In this document: piece by piece, positions 7,085 through 13,657 of the stretch | Numbering within the stretch: position 1 is the first letter of the stretch | How the letters are laid out: every line of letters starts with the position of its first letter | Assembly (NCBI GenBank): GCA_900770405.1 | Contig: CAAGKL010000025.1 | Coordinates: forward strand, 1-18,497 | DNA length: 18,497 nt | Reading direction: 5' to 3' | DNA from: Clostridia bacterium | GTDB taxonomy: Bacteria > Bacillota > Clostridia > UBA1381 | The notes under the pieces: model-generated | Database searches by the model: none | Told to the model about the DNA's origin: nothing | Seen by the model: only the letters and a program-made list of their open reading frames with translations | Position numbers and translations under genes: made by a program

Positions 7085-8275
7085 CTACTGTGTTATGCTT
7101 ACCCCGACGTACGCCGACTCGCAAAGCTCGAGCTTGCTTACCGCGTCAAGCGTCACCGGCAGCTCGTAATAGCCCTCGCCGAGCCCCCCGGCATCAACAT
7201 ACGCCGTCGTATCCGAGCCGAACGCCGATGCCGCCCCGCGCACGTGCAGTGAAATATTCTGCACATTGCACTTCGCTTTAAGCCCCGACGCCGTATTTTT
7301 CACCGAAACCGAAAAGCTCACAACCCGCTCTGCCAGCTTTTCCACCGCCAGCTTTGCCGTGATGCTTTCATATTCCTCCGGAATATATATCCCCTCCGGC
7401 GTTTGCAGCTTTATTGTATATTCCTCCTGCCCCTCGCGCCAGCGGACGGGGTCGAACACCGCGCTTATGCTGTAAATCTCAGCTGCGTCTTCCTCAATTC
7501 CGACGTCAATTTTATCCTTTGAAACGGATTTTACCGTCAGCGCGAAATCCTCCTCGCTGCCCTGCGGGAGCACTACCTCAACCGCTACGGTTTTCCGTTC
7601 GTAAAGCCTTGTTGTCACCTCGACGCGCTCCGGCGCATCGATGAGCGTCCCGGGGCTTAATTTAGCGCCGTCGGAATTTACAAATCCGAGCGCCGCCTGC
7701 CGCGTAATCTCGCCCTCAATCTCGGAAATATCCACGCTCGCCGTCGCGGCGGCAATCTGCAAAAGCTCGCTTTTCGCGCCGCGAAGCGTGATATACTCCT
7801 CCGCCGCAGCCGAGCCGGCGATTTTGCGTCTGTTTTTCTCGATGCCGGTCTGTATGATTTTAACCGGGACTTGCTTGTCGACAAGCTCCTCGACCGTCAC
7901 GCTGACCTTCGGCTGCACCCGCCCGACCAGCGCCACGCCCGATGTGCCGACGTCAATCGAAACATTGCACGTCTTTTCGCCGATTGAGGCTATATCGGAC
8001 AAATCCACCTCCGCGCTCACCGTGCCCATCGCGGCTATAACCGAATTTCTCGGGCCGCGGATTTTCACGTCCACGCTCTGCACACGGCTTTTGCCGTCCG
8101 CAACCAGCCCGTGCGCCACGAGCTCATTTTCCCCCGTATATGTCACGCTCACGTTCTTGACCGTCTGCGTGATTGTCGGATTGACCGTATAGGTAAGCGC
8201 GAGCCATATCGCCACGGCAAACACCACAGACAGCAGCCGCGCCGCCATTTTACTGTTTTTCAATTTATCAAGCAT
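7085..8275 (-). CDS. cdaR: CdaA regulatory protein CdaR (YbbR repeats)
   Basis: A 396-residue protein with one N-terminal membrane helix (~10-29), then an extracellular region made of YbbR-like repeats, seen as recurring VD(I/L)SEIEGE and PVKI/VEVVLP-type strands. In Firmicutes CdaR binds and modulates the membrane diadenylate cyclase CdaA. I choose the ATG at 8275 because GGAGGAG lies 8 bases upstream and the N-terminus (MLDKLKNSKMAARLLSV) is typical; a longer frame to 8338 lies wholly inside cdaA. Start and cdaA stop overlap as ATGCTTGA, so translation is coupled. Confidence 0.92.
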   Translation of the reverse strand: MLDKLKNSKMAARLLSVVFAVAIWLALTYTVNPTITQTVKNVSVTYTGENELVAHGLVADGKSRVQSVDVKIRGPRNSVIAAMGTVSAEVDLSDIASIGEKTCNVSIDVGTSGVALVGRVQPKVSVTVEELVDKQVPVKIIQTGIEKNRRKIAGSAAAEEYITLRGAKSELLQIAAATASVDISEIEGEITRQAALGFVNSDGAKLSPGTLIDAPERVEVTTRLYERKTVAVEVVLPQGSEEDFALTVKSVSKDKIDVGIEEDAAEIYSISAVFDPVRWREGQEEYTIKLQTPEGIYIPEEYESITAKLAVEKLAERVVSFSVSVKNTASGLKAKCNVQNISLHVRGAASAFGSDTTAYVDAGGLGEGYYELPVTLDAVSKLELCESAYVGVSITQ

Positions 8276-9116
8276 TGCCCGCACTCCTCCAAAATCTGAA
8301 TTTGTCGGCGTCCGCCGCGCTCTGCGGACGGAACACACGCACGAGCGCCTTATTGAGCGAGTTGCGGTCGAGATTTCGCGTCAGCGTACCGTTAATCGCT
8401 ATCGAAATTTTTCCGGTTTCCTCGCTGACCACAATGACCATCGCGTCCGACGCCTCGGAAATGCCGAGTGCCGCACGGTGTCTTGTCCCGAGCTCGCGCG
8501 AGAGATTGCTGTTCGAGGTCAGCGGCAAAAGGCAGCCCGCAACGTAAATTCTGTCGTCGCGCACAATCACCGCGCCGTCGTGCAGCGGAGTGTTCGGCAC
8601 GAAAATATTTTCGAGCAGCGGTGCGGACATATCGGCATTTATAATGCTGCCGGTGCGTATAACGTCACCGAGCTTGGTCTGACGCTCGATTACGATGAGT
8701 GCGCCTGTTTTCGTACGCGACAGATTTTCCGCCGCCTCGCAAAGCTCGTCGATTACCTTAAGCGCCTTCTCGCCGTCATTCGCACCCGAGAAAATGTCCA
8801 TAAGCTTGCCCGCCTTCGAGCGTCCGACCCTCTCGAGCACATTGCGCAGCTCGGGCTGGAAAATAACCACAATCGCAAAAACTCCGACCTGTACGGTATT
8901 GCCGAGGATATAATTTATCGCCGTCAGATTCAGCCAGTCGCTCAGAAGCAACATCAGCAAAAGCAGCGCAATTCCCTTCAAAAGCTGCATTGCGCGCGTC
9001 TCACGTATCACCTTCATAAGCTGATAAATCACGACCGCCAAAATCGAAATATCTATCAGGTCACTCAGCTTAAAAACCTGAACAAACCCGGTTATGTAAT
9101 TCATCACAACGTCCAA
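8268..9116 (-). CDS. cdaA: Membrane diadenylate cyclase CdaA (DisA_N domain)
   Basis: A 282-residue enzyme that makes cyclic di-AMP from two ATP. Three N-terminal membrane helices (~22-36, ~45-60, ~66-87) precede the DAC domain (~105-265). The catalytic motifs are intact: DGA at 180-182 (in PLHDGAVIV) and RHR at 212-214 (in GTRHRAALG). c-di-AMP controls potassium/osmolyte balance and cell wall homeostasis. The start is TTG at 9116, chosen because GGAGGG lies 6 bases upstream; the ATG four codons later would be 18 bases from that site. It is followed by cdaR in the usual pairing, but then by hslO rather than glmM. Confidence 0.95.
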   Translation of the reverse strand: MDVVMNYITGFVQVFKLSDLIDISILAVVIYQLMKVIRETRAMQLLKGIALLLLMLLLSDWLNLTAINYILGNTVQVGVFAIVVIFQPELRNVLERVGRSKAGKLMDIFSGANDGEKALKVIDELCEAAENLSRTKTGALIVIERQTKLGDVIRTGSIINADMSAPLLENIFVPNTPLHDGAVIVRDDRIYVAGCLLPLTSNSNLSRELGTRHRAALGISEASDAMVIVVSEETGKISIAINGTLTRNLDRNSLNKALVRVFRPQSAADADKFRFWRSAGNA

Positions 9117-9122
9117 ACCTGA

Positions 9123-9130
9123 CCCTCCTC
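9123..9130 (-). promoter_or_regulatory. Ribosome binding site that fixes the TTG start of cdaA
   Basis: GAGGAGGG on the minus strand is spaced 6 bases from the TTG at 9116 and too far from the later GTG (9107) and ATG (9104). A small stem, GCTCG-gggg-CGAGC (9132-9145), lies immediately upstream and could influence access to the site. Confidence 0.7.
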
Positions 9131-9168
9131 GGCTCGCCCCCGAGCAAAAATTTCACATCTTAACTTTT

Positions 9169-9197
9169 ATTATACTATATTTTTTGCGTTTTGCCTA
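9169..9197 (-). promoter_or_regulatory. Promoter of the cdaA-cdaR-hslO operon
   Basis: On the minus strand TATAAT (9169-9174) has TAGGCA (9192-9197, 4 of 6 consensus bases) 17 bases upstream. It lies ~50 bases before the TTG start of cdaA and is back to back with the rqcH promoter. Confidence 0.65.
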
Positions 9198-9230
9198 TAG
9201 CTTTTTTGAAAAAAATTTATTTTTTTATAT

Positions 9231-9259
9231 TTGTATTTTGTCGGATTGTGTGGTATAAT
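9231..9259 (+). promoter_or_regulatory. Promoter of rqcH (extended -10)
   Basis: TTGTAT (9231-9236), 17 bases, then TATAAT (9254-9259) preceded by TGG, which makes an extended -10. It lies ~40 bases upstream of the rqcH ATG. Confidence 0.75.
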
Positions 9260-9297
9260 TATTGTGCTGCGAATTTTTACCCACGGAGGAAATAGCT

Positions 9298-11061
9298 ATG
9301 GCATTGGACAGTGTTGTTATATACGCCTTAAAGCGGGAGCTTTCCGAAAAGCTTACCGGCGGCAGAATTGAAAAGGCATACCAGCCCGAGCGCGACGAAA
9401 TTCTTCTTTCGGTGCGCACCTTCACGAGCTCATACAAGCTTGTGATTTCTGCGAGCCCGTCAAATGCACGCGTGCATTTCACCGCCGCGGCAAAGGAAAA
9501 TCCGAAGGTCGCGCCGATGTTCTGTATGCTTTTGCGCAAGCATCTGCAAAGCGGCAAAATTACCGAAATATCCCAGCCCGGATATGAGCGTATGCTGAAA
9601 ATCACCGTCGAGAGCCGCAATGAGCTCGGCGACCTTGTGAACCGCTATCTAATCGCGGAGCTGATGGGCAGAAATTCAAATATTATCCTCACCGACGAAA
9701 ACGGCATTATCATCGACGCGGCACGGCGCGTGGACTTCACGCAAAGCTCGGTACGCCAAATTTTGCCGGGCGTGGAATACAAAGCCCCGCCCGCACAGGA
9801 CAAAATCGCCGTGCTCGACGAGCACCGTGCGCCCGAAATAGACTTTTCCGATGCGTCCGCGCCCGCCGCACGTGCGGTTATGGCGTCGATTTCCGGCATA
9901 AGCCCGATAACCGCGCGGGAGCTGATTTTCCGCGTCACAGGCGACTGCGACAAGACCTGCCGTGCACTCACCGACGCTGACCGCGCCGGGATTTACAGCG
10001 CGGTCGAACGCTACCGCAGCGAAATTTTTGCGGGCAAATTCTGCCCCAATGTTATCTGCGAGGCGGACACGGGCAGGCTCATCGACTTTTCCGCCACCGA
10101 AATCACGCAGTATTCCGACCGCGCGGAATGTACGGTCTACCCCGATATGAGCGCAGCAATTGAGGCATTTTTTCGCACGCGTGACACAAAGGAGCGCATA
10201 AAGCAGCGCAGCGCCGATCTTCTGCAGCTCATAAACACGAACCTTGAGCGTCTTTCAAAAAAGCTGGTGCTTCAGCAAAAAACGCTCAGCGACGCAAAAA
10301 ACAAGGAGCAGTACCGCCGCATCGGCGACCTGATTACAGCGAACATTTACCTGATTTCGCCCGGTGCGCAGGAGGCTGTGCTGCCCGATTATTTCACCGA
10401 GGGCGCACCCGAGGCAAAAATTCACTTAAATCCCGCACTCACCCCGGCGCAGAATGCGCAGAAATATTACAAAAAATACAACAAGGCAAAAACCGCCGAA
10501 ATCGAAATGCAAAAGCAAATCGAGAGCGCGGCGGCGGACATTGAATATCTCGAAAGTATGCAGGCTCTCGTGCAGAATTGTCTCGATATTTCCGATATAG
10601 ACGCAATCCGCACCGAGCTCGCCGCGGAGGGCTATATCCGCCGCACTGGCGGTCGCAAGGCGAAAAAGGACGCCGTATCAAAGCCGCACCACTTCGTTTC
10701 CTCCGACGGCTTTGACATTTACGTTGGCAAAAACAACCTGCAAAACGACACGCTGACCCTGCGCTTCGCAAATTCGTCCGACATATGGTTTCACACTAAG
10801 AAAATTCACGGCTCGCACACGGTAATCAAGCTCGGCATCGACAAAGAGGTGCCGCGGCGTACGATGCTCGAGGCGGCGGCGCTGGCGGCGTATTTTTCAA
10901 AGGCGCGCACCTCAAATCAGGTACCCGTCGACTATACGCAGATTAAAAATGTAAAGAAGCCCAACGGCGCAAAGCCCGGAATGGTGATTTACGACGGCTA
11001 TAACACAATCTACACCGCGCCGAAATCGCCCGCCGAGCTCTCGCTGGATGAGGTAAAATAA
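9298..11061 (+). CDS. rqcH: RqcH/NFACT family ribosome quality control protein
   Basis: A 587-residue protein (start ATG at 9298 after GGAGGAA). RqcH recognises obstructed 50S subunits, recruits tRNA-Ala and adds alanine tails to stalled chains; older names are FbpA or fibronectin-binding protein. Domains in order: NFACT-N at ~1-190 (with PMFCMLLRKHL at 73-83 and ELMGRNSNIIL at 121-131), a helix-hairpin-helix at ~190-235, coiled-coil arms at ~290-335 and ~385-440, and NFACT-R at ~463-575 (FVSSDGFDIYVGKNN..., DIWFHTKKIHGSH). The conserved Asp-Arg pair at 97-98 reads Glu-Arg here (GYERML). It has its own promoter divergent from cdaA and a strong terminator right after the stop codon. Confidence 0.93.
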   Translation: MALDSVVIYALKRELSEKLTGGRIEKAYQPERDEILLSVRTFTSSYKLVISASPSNARVHFTAAAKENPKVAPMFCMLLRKHLQSGKITEISQPGYERMLKITVESRNELGDLVNRYLIAELMGRNSNIILTDENGIIIDAARRVDFTQSSVRQILPGVEYKAPPAQDKIAVLDEHRAPEIDFSDASAPAARAVMASISGISPITARELIFRVTGDCDKTCRALTDADRAGIYSAVERYRSEIFAGKFCPNVICEADTGRLIDFSATEITQYSDRAECTVYPDMSAAIEAFFRTRDTKERIKQRSADLLQLINTNLERLSKKLVLQQKTLSDAKNKEQYRRIGDLITANIYLISPGAQEAVLPDYFTEGAPEAKIHLNPALTPAQNAQKYYKKYNKAKTAEIEMQKQIESAAADIEYLESMQALVQNCLDISDIDAIRTELAAEGYIRRTGGRKAKKDAVSKPHHFVSSDGFDIYVGKNNLQNDTLTLRFANSSDIWFHTKKIHGSHTVIKLGIDKEVPRRTMLEAAALAAYFSKARTSNQVPVDYTQIKNVKKPNGAKPGMVIYDGYNTIYTAPKSPAELSLDEVK

Positions 11062-11096
11062 AAAAAGAATGCAGCGGCGCTGCATTCTTTTTTTAT
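11060..11096. terminator. Bidirectional terminator between rqcH and the MerR-type gene
   Basis: GAATGCAGC-ggc-GCTGCATTC forms a 9-bp GC-rich stem flanked by an A-run on the left and a T-run on the right, so it can stop transcripts from both converging genes. It overlaps the rqcH stop codon on one side and the regulator's stop codon on the other. Confidence 0.93.
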
Positions 11097-11860
11097 TTCT
11101 CCGCAAGCGGCAGCGCCACCTGTGTTATGTACTTGCTCTTGTCCTTGTGCTGGGGCGGACCTTCGATGTATATATGCCGGCAAGTCCCCGCAATCTCAAT
11201 CCCCTTCTCCCGCGCATAAGCGACCAGCTCCTCACACACCGCCGGCAGCTCCTCATATCCGCCGTGATGGCATATGCAAATAGCGCGCGTTTTCGGGATT
11301 TTTACAACATTCAGCCCGCTGCTCTCGGGCGGAACAGCCACACAGTACGCCGTTTCATCGGACGATGCAATTTCATATTCGGTGTAATACATACGCCTTG
11401 TCGTGTCTGTGCCGTAAGCGCGCATAGCCCTGAGCGCAGCACTCCTCAGAAATTCGGCTTTGTCCTCAATCGACTCAGCGTTCGATGTCTGCCGGTATAC
11501 CGTCTGACTGTCGATAACGATTTCCCGCACGCGCTCACCCTTGCGCCCAGTGCGCTCATAGAGCCGCTCGATATTCAGGTCAATCTCATCGCGCATCGCC
11601 TCGAGCCTGCCGATGAGCGAATAAAGGTCGGTCGTACCGTCGAAATAGCTGCGGATTTCGTCGAGCGAAAACCCGAGCTTCTGAAAAATACGTATCGTAC
11701 GTATCTGAATAAACGTGTCAATCGTGTAAAATCTGTTGCCGGCGCCGCTCTTTTTCACGTCCGGCTTTATCAGCCCGCGATCCTCATAATTCAATATGAT
11801 TTTACGCGTGATTCCGACCGATTTTGCAATTTCGCCTATCGAAAACAGCTTCTTTTCCAT
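11093..11860 (-). CDS. MerR-family regulator with GyrI-like effector domain
   Basis: A 255-residue protein. Residues ~1-70 form a MerR winged helix (FSIGEIAKSVGITRKIILNYEDRGLI, then NRFY and the IRTIRIFQKLGFSLDEI segment). Residues ~75-105 form the dimer coiled coil. Residues ~108-253 look like a GyrI/BmrR-type ligand-binding domain, with the ...CHHGGYEELPAVCEEL and HIYIEGPP motifs. This architecture is typical of multidrug-responsive activators. I start at the ATG at 11860 because GGAG lies 6 bases upstream; frames beginning at 11872 or 11914 lack a ribosome site. No exporter gene is adjacent, so the target is not evident. It ends at a bidirectional terminator. Confidence 0.85.
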   Translation of the reverse strand: MEKKLFSIGEIAKSVGITRKIILNYEDRGLIKPDVKKSGAGNRFYTIDTFIQIRTIRIFQKLGFSLDEIRSYFDGTTDLYSLIGRLEAMRDEIDLNIERLYERTGRKGERVREIVIDSQTVYRQTSNAESIEDKAEFLRSAALRAMRAYGTDTTRRMYYTEYEIASSDETAYCVAVPPESSGLNVVKIPKTRAICICHHGGYEELPAVCEELVAYAREKGIEIAGTCRHIYIEGPPQHKDKSKYITQVALPLAEK

Positions 11861-11909
11861 AATAATCTCCATCCCGCCGCCGCTGCGGCACAAATTACAA
11901 CGCACATCG

Positions 11910-11920
11910 ACCACTGTGGT
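11910..11920. repeat. Short palindrome in the leader of the MerR-type gene
   Basis: ACCAC-T-GTGGT is a perfect 11-base palindrome lying between the predicted promoter and the start codon of the regulator. It could be an autoregulatory site, but MerR proteins usually bind between -35 and -10, so this is uncertain. Confidence 0.3.
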
Positions 11921-11934
11921 GCAATGTTAATTTA

Positions 11935-11963
11935 ATGATAACACATATAGGAAAAAAATGCAA
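11935..11963 (-). promoter_or_regulatory. Putative promoter of the MerR-type gene
   Basis: On the minus strand TATCAT (11935-11940), preceded by TGT as an extended -10, lies 17 bases from a weak TTGCAT (11958-11963). It is divergent from the csoR promoter at 11984-12012. Confidence 0.5.
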
Positions 11964-11983
11964 GAGGAAATTCATATTTTCTC

Positions 11984-12012
11984 TTGACAAACTCCTGCGA
12001 ATATTATACAAT
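11984..12012 (+). promoter_or_regulatory. Promoter of csoR
   Basis: TTGACA (11984-11989), 17 bases, TACAAT (12007-12012). The expected transcription start, ~12019, lies inside the CsoR-like operator, so repressor binding would block initiation. Confidence 0.9.
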
Positions 12013-12016
12013 ACAT

Positions 12017-12032
12017 ATACCCCTAACGGTAC
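12017..12032. promoter_or_regulatory. CsoR-type operator 1 (csoR promoter)
   Basis: ATACCCCTAACGGTAC is a near-perfect inverted repeat (ATACC, 6 central bases, GGTAC) with the C-run typical of CsoR operators. It matches the second site at 12379-12394 in 13 of 16 positions and overlaps the initiation region. Confidence 0.72.
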
Positions 12033-12045
12033 GTAGGTGCTATTT

Positions 12046-12321
12046 ATGAAGCAGTGTATGGATTTTGACAATCTGCACAGGCGGCTGAAAAAAAATATCG
12101 GTCATGTGCAGGCGATAGACAGAATGATAGACGAGGATATTCCCTGCAAGGAGGTTCTTTCGCAGATTAACGCGGCAAAATCGGCGTTAAACGGCTGCGG
12201 CAAGGTGATTTTGGAGGGGCATATTAAGCACTGCATGCGCGACGGCATCGAGCACGGCGATGCAGACAAAACTATCGAAAGCTTCACAAAAGCGGTGGAG
12301 CGCTTTGCGAATATGCAGTAA
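12046..12321 (+). CDS. csoR: Copper-sensing repressor CsoR (DUF156 family)
   Basis: A 91-residue all-helical repressor. The Cu(I) ligand set is visible with the exact family spacing: C34 (DIPCKEVL), H59 and C63 (LEGHIKHC), equivalent to C36/H61/C65 of characterised CsoR. Cys at the last position argues against an RcnR-type nickel sensor, and the His argues against the persulfide sensor CstR. I use the ATG at 12046, preceded by AGGTG; a GTG at 12037 and an ATG at 12058 are alternatives. Copper binding should release the two operators seen here. A strong terminator follows the gene, and the ATPase it presumably controls, next door, is broken. Confidence 0.92.
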   Translation: MKQCMDFDNLHRRLKKNIGHVQAIDRMIDEDIPCKEVLSQINAAKSALNGCGKVILEGHIKHCMRDGIEHGDADKTIESFTKAVERFANMQ

Positions 12322-12329
12322 CAATTTTG

Positions 12330-12359
12330 CGCGGTGTAAATTTTACGCCGCGTTTTTTA
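12330..12359 (+). terminator. Intrinsic terminator after csoR
   Basis: GCGCGGTGTAAA and TTTACGCCGCG pair over about 10 bp with one G-U, followed by TTTTTTAT. It begins about ten bases after the csoR stop codon and separates csoR from the ATPase promoter. Confidence 0.9.
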
Positions 12360-12368
12360 TTTCACCTC

Positions 12369-12397
12369 TTAACAACCTATACCCCTACAGGTATATA
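12369..12397 (+). promoter_or_regulatory. Promoter of the metal ATPase remnant
   Basis: TTAACA (12369-12374), 17 bases, TATATA (12392-12397). The CsoR-like operator fills the spacer, so the unit looks copper-inducible. Confidence 0.6.
12379..12394. promoter_or_regulatory. CsoR-type operator 2 (ATPase promoter)
   Basis: ATACCCCTACAGGTAT is a perfect inverted repeat ATACC...GGTAT around six bases and shares ATACCCCTA and GGTA with operator 1. It sits between -35 and -10 of the ATPase promoter. Confidence 0.75.
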
Positions 12398-12519
12398 AAA
12401 TATTGCAGAGGAGACGCCGATGACGTCCGGAGCAAATACATACCTTGTCCCGAAAAGGCTTTCGGCATCCTTCCCCTTTATGATTTGTGCCGCTTATGCG
12501 GCGGAACGGAAGATTTATT

Positions 12520-13628
12520 ATGAAAAAAGCAGTCGAAAAGCTCGAGGCGCTGCTGGAGCTCGGCGGCATACGCAAGGATATAGTCCTGCTGGCGATTTCC
12601 GCCGCGCTCGCCGTCAGTATTTTCAAGCCCTTCCCTCTCCCCTTTGACGCGGCCTGGGTCGCGATTATTCTGTGCAGACTACCGATTATCGCCGAGGCAT
12701 TCTGCGGGCTTGTGTCGAGCTTTGACATCAAGGCGGATGTGCTCGTGTCGATGACGCTCATCGCCGCGGTATGCATCGGCGAGGATTTTGCCGCCGGCGA
12801 GGCTATGTCCGAGCACCCGCTCGGAAAAGCGGTCGCGGGATGCTTTCGCCGTGATACACAAAAAGAACCCGCGCACGCCGACAGCTTCAATATGATACCC
12901 GGGCGCGGAATTTCGGCTGTTGTATCCGGCAGGAAAATCCTCGCCGGCAATCTCGCTATGCTCAATGACGAAAAAATCCCCCTCCCGCTCGACGCCGCGA
13001 CGCGGATTAAGGAATTTACCGACAGAGGCTGCAGTGTGATTTATGTTGCGGCAGACGGCGTTTTTGTGGGATTTCTCGCGCTTTCCGACACCGCCCGCCC
13101 CGAAAGTGTACGCGTAATCGACGATCTGCATAAGCTCGGCGTGCGACCGGTGCTCCTCACCGGCGATAACGCGGAGGCGGCGCACTCTGTCGCCATACGC
13201 CTGCACATACGCGAGGTGCACTCCGGCTGTCTGCCGAGGACAAGCTCGGCTACATAAAAAGTGCCGGCGCGGAAAATCAGTCGGTTTGTATAATCGGCGA
13301 CGGCATAAATGACGTGCCCGCACTCAAGGCGGCGGACGTCGGCATTGCGATGGGCGGTATCGGCAGCGATATTGCGGTCAACGCCTCCGACATCGTGCTC
13401 GTGGACGACGAGGTCAGCGAGCTGCCGCATCTGATCGCGCTCGCGCGCCGTATGATGAGCACAATCAAAATCAATATGACCTTTTCGATGACGCTCAATA
13501 TCGTCGCCGTAATCCTTGCAATCTACGACTCGCTATCACCTGTTGCCGGCGCACTCGTGCACAATGTCGGGTCGGTGCTTGTCATTGCAGGCTCGGCGCT
13601 GCTGCTGAAATGGCGGTATAATAACTGA
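12520..13628 (+). pseudogene. Heavy-metal (P1B-type) P-type ATPase remnant: internal deletion and frameshift
   Basis: The frame starting MKKAVEKLEALLELGG carries the first membrane helices of a P1B ATPase (up to CIGEDFAAGE at ~12795), then jumps directly to the post-phosphorylation segment SEHPLGKAV (~12810). The actuator domain, the CPx membrane helix and the DKTGT phosphorylation motif, about 300 residues in intact relatives, are absent. The nucleotide-binding and hinge parts follow (GRGISAVVSG, LTGDN). At ~13236 one base, probably a G in ccg-agg, is missing; the frame ends at 13257, while the correct continuation EDKLGY...GDGINDVPALKAADVGIA...HNVGSVLVIAGS runs in another frame to 13628. 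Without Asp in DKTGT and without CPC it cannot transport. It is a decayed copper or zinc exporter; the CsoR context favours copper. A confirmatory read check for assembly error is warranted. Confidence 0.87.
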
Positions 13629-13657
13629 AAAAGTCCCGCACAAGCGGAACTTTTTTT
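13628..13657. terminator. Bidirectional terminator between the ATPase remnant and the glycoside hydrolase
   Basis: AAAAAGT-c-CCGC-acaa-GCGG-a-ACTTTTT forms a hairpin with one mismatch, flanked by A and T runs. It lies exactly between two converging genes. Confidence 0.8.

Noticed and set aside
7071..7124. Longer N-terminus for hslO beginning at 7124
   Set aside because: It would overlap cdaR and adds 18 residues not typical of Hsp33; the ATG at 7070 has a ribosome site and the conserved start.
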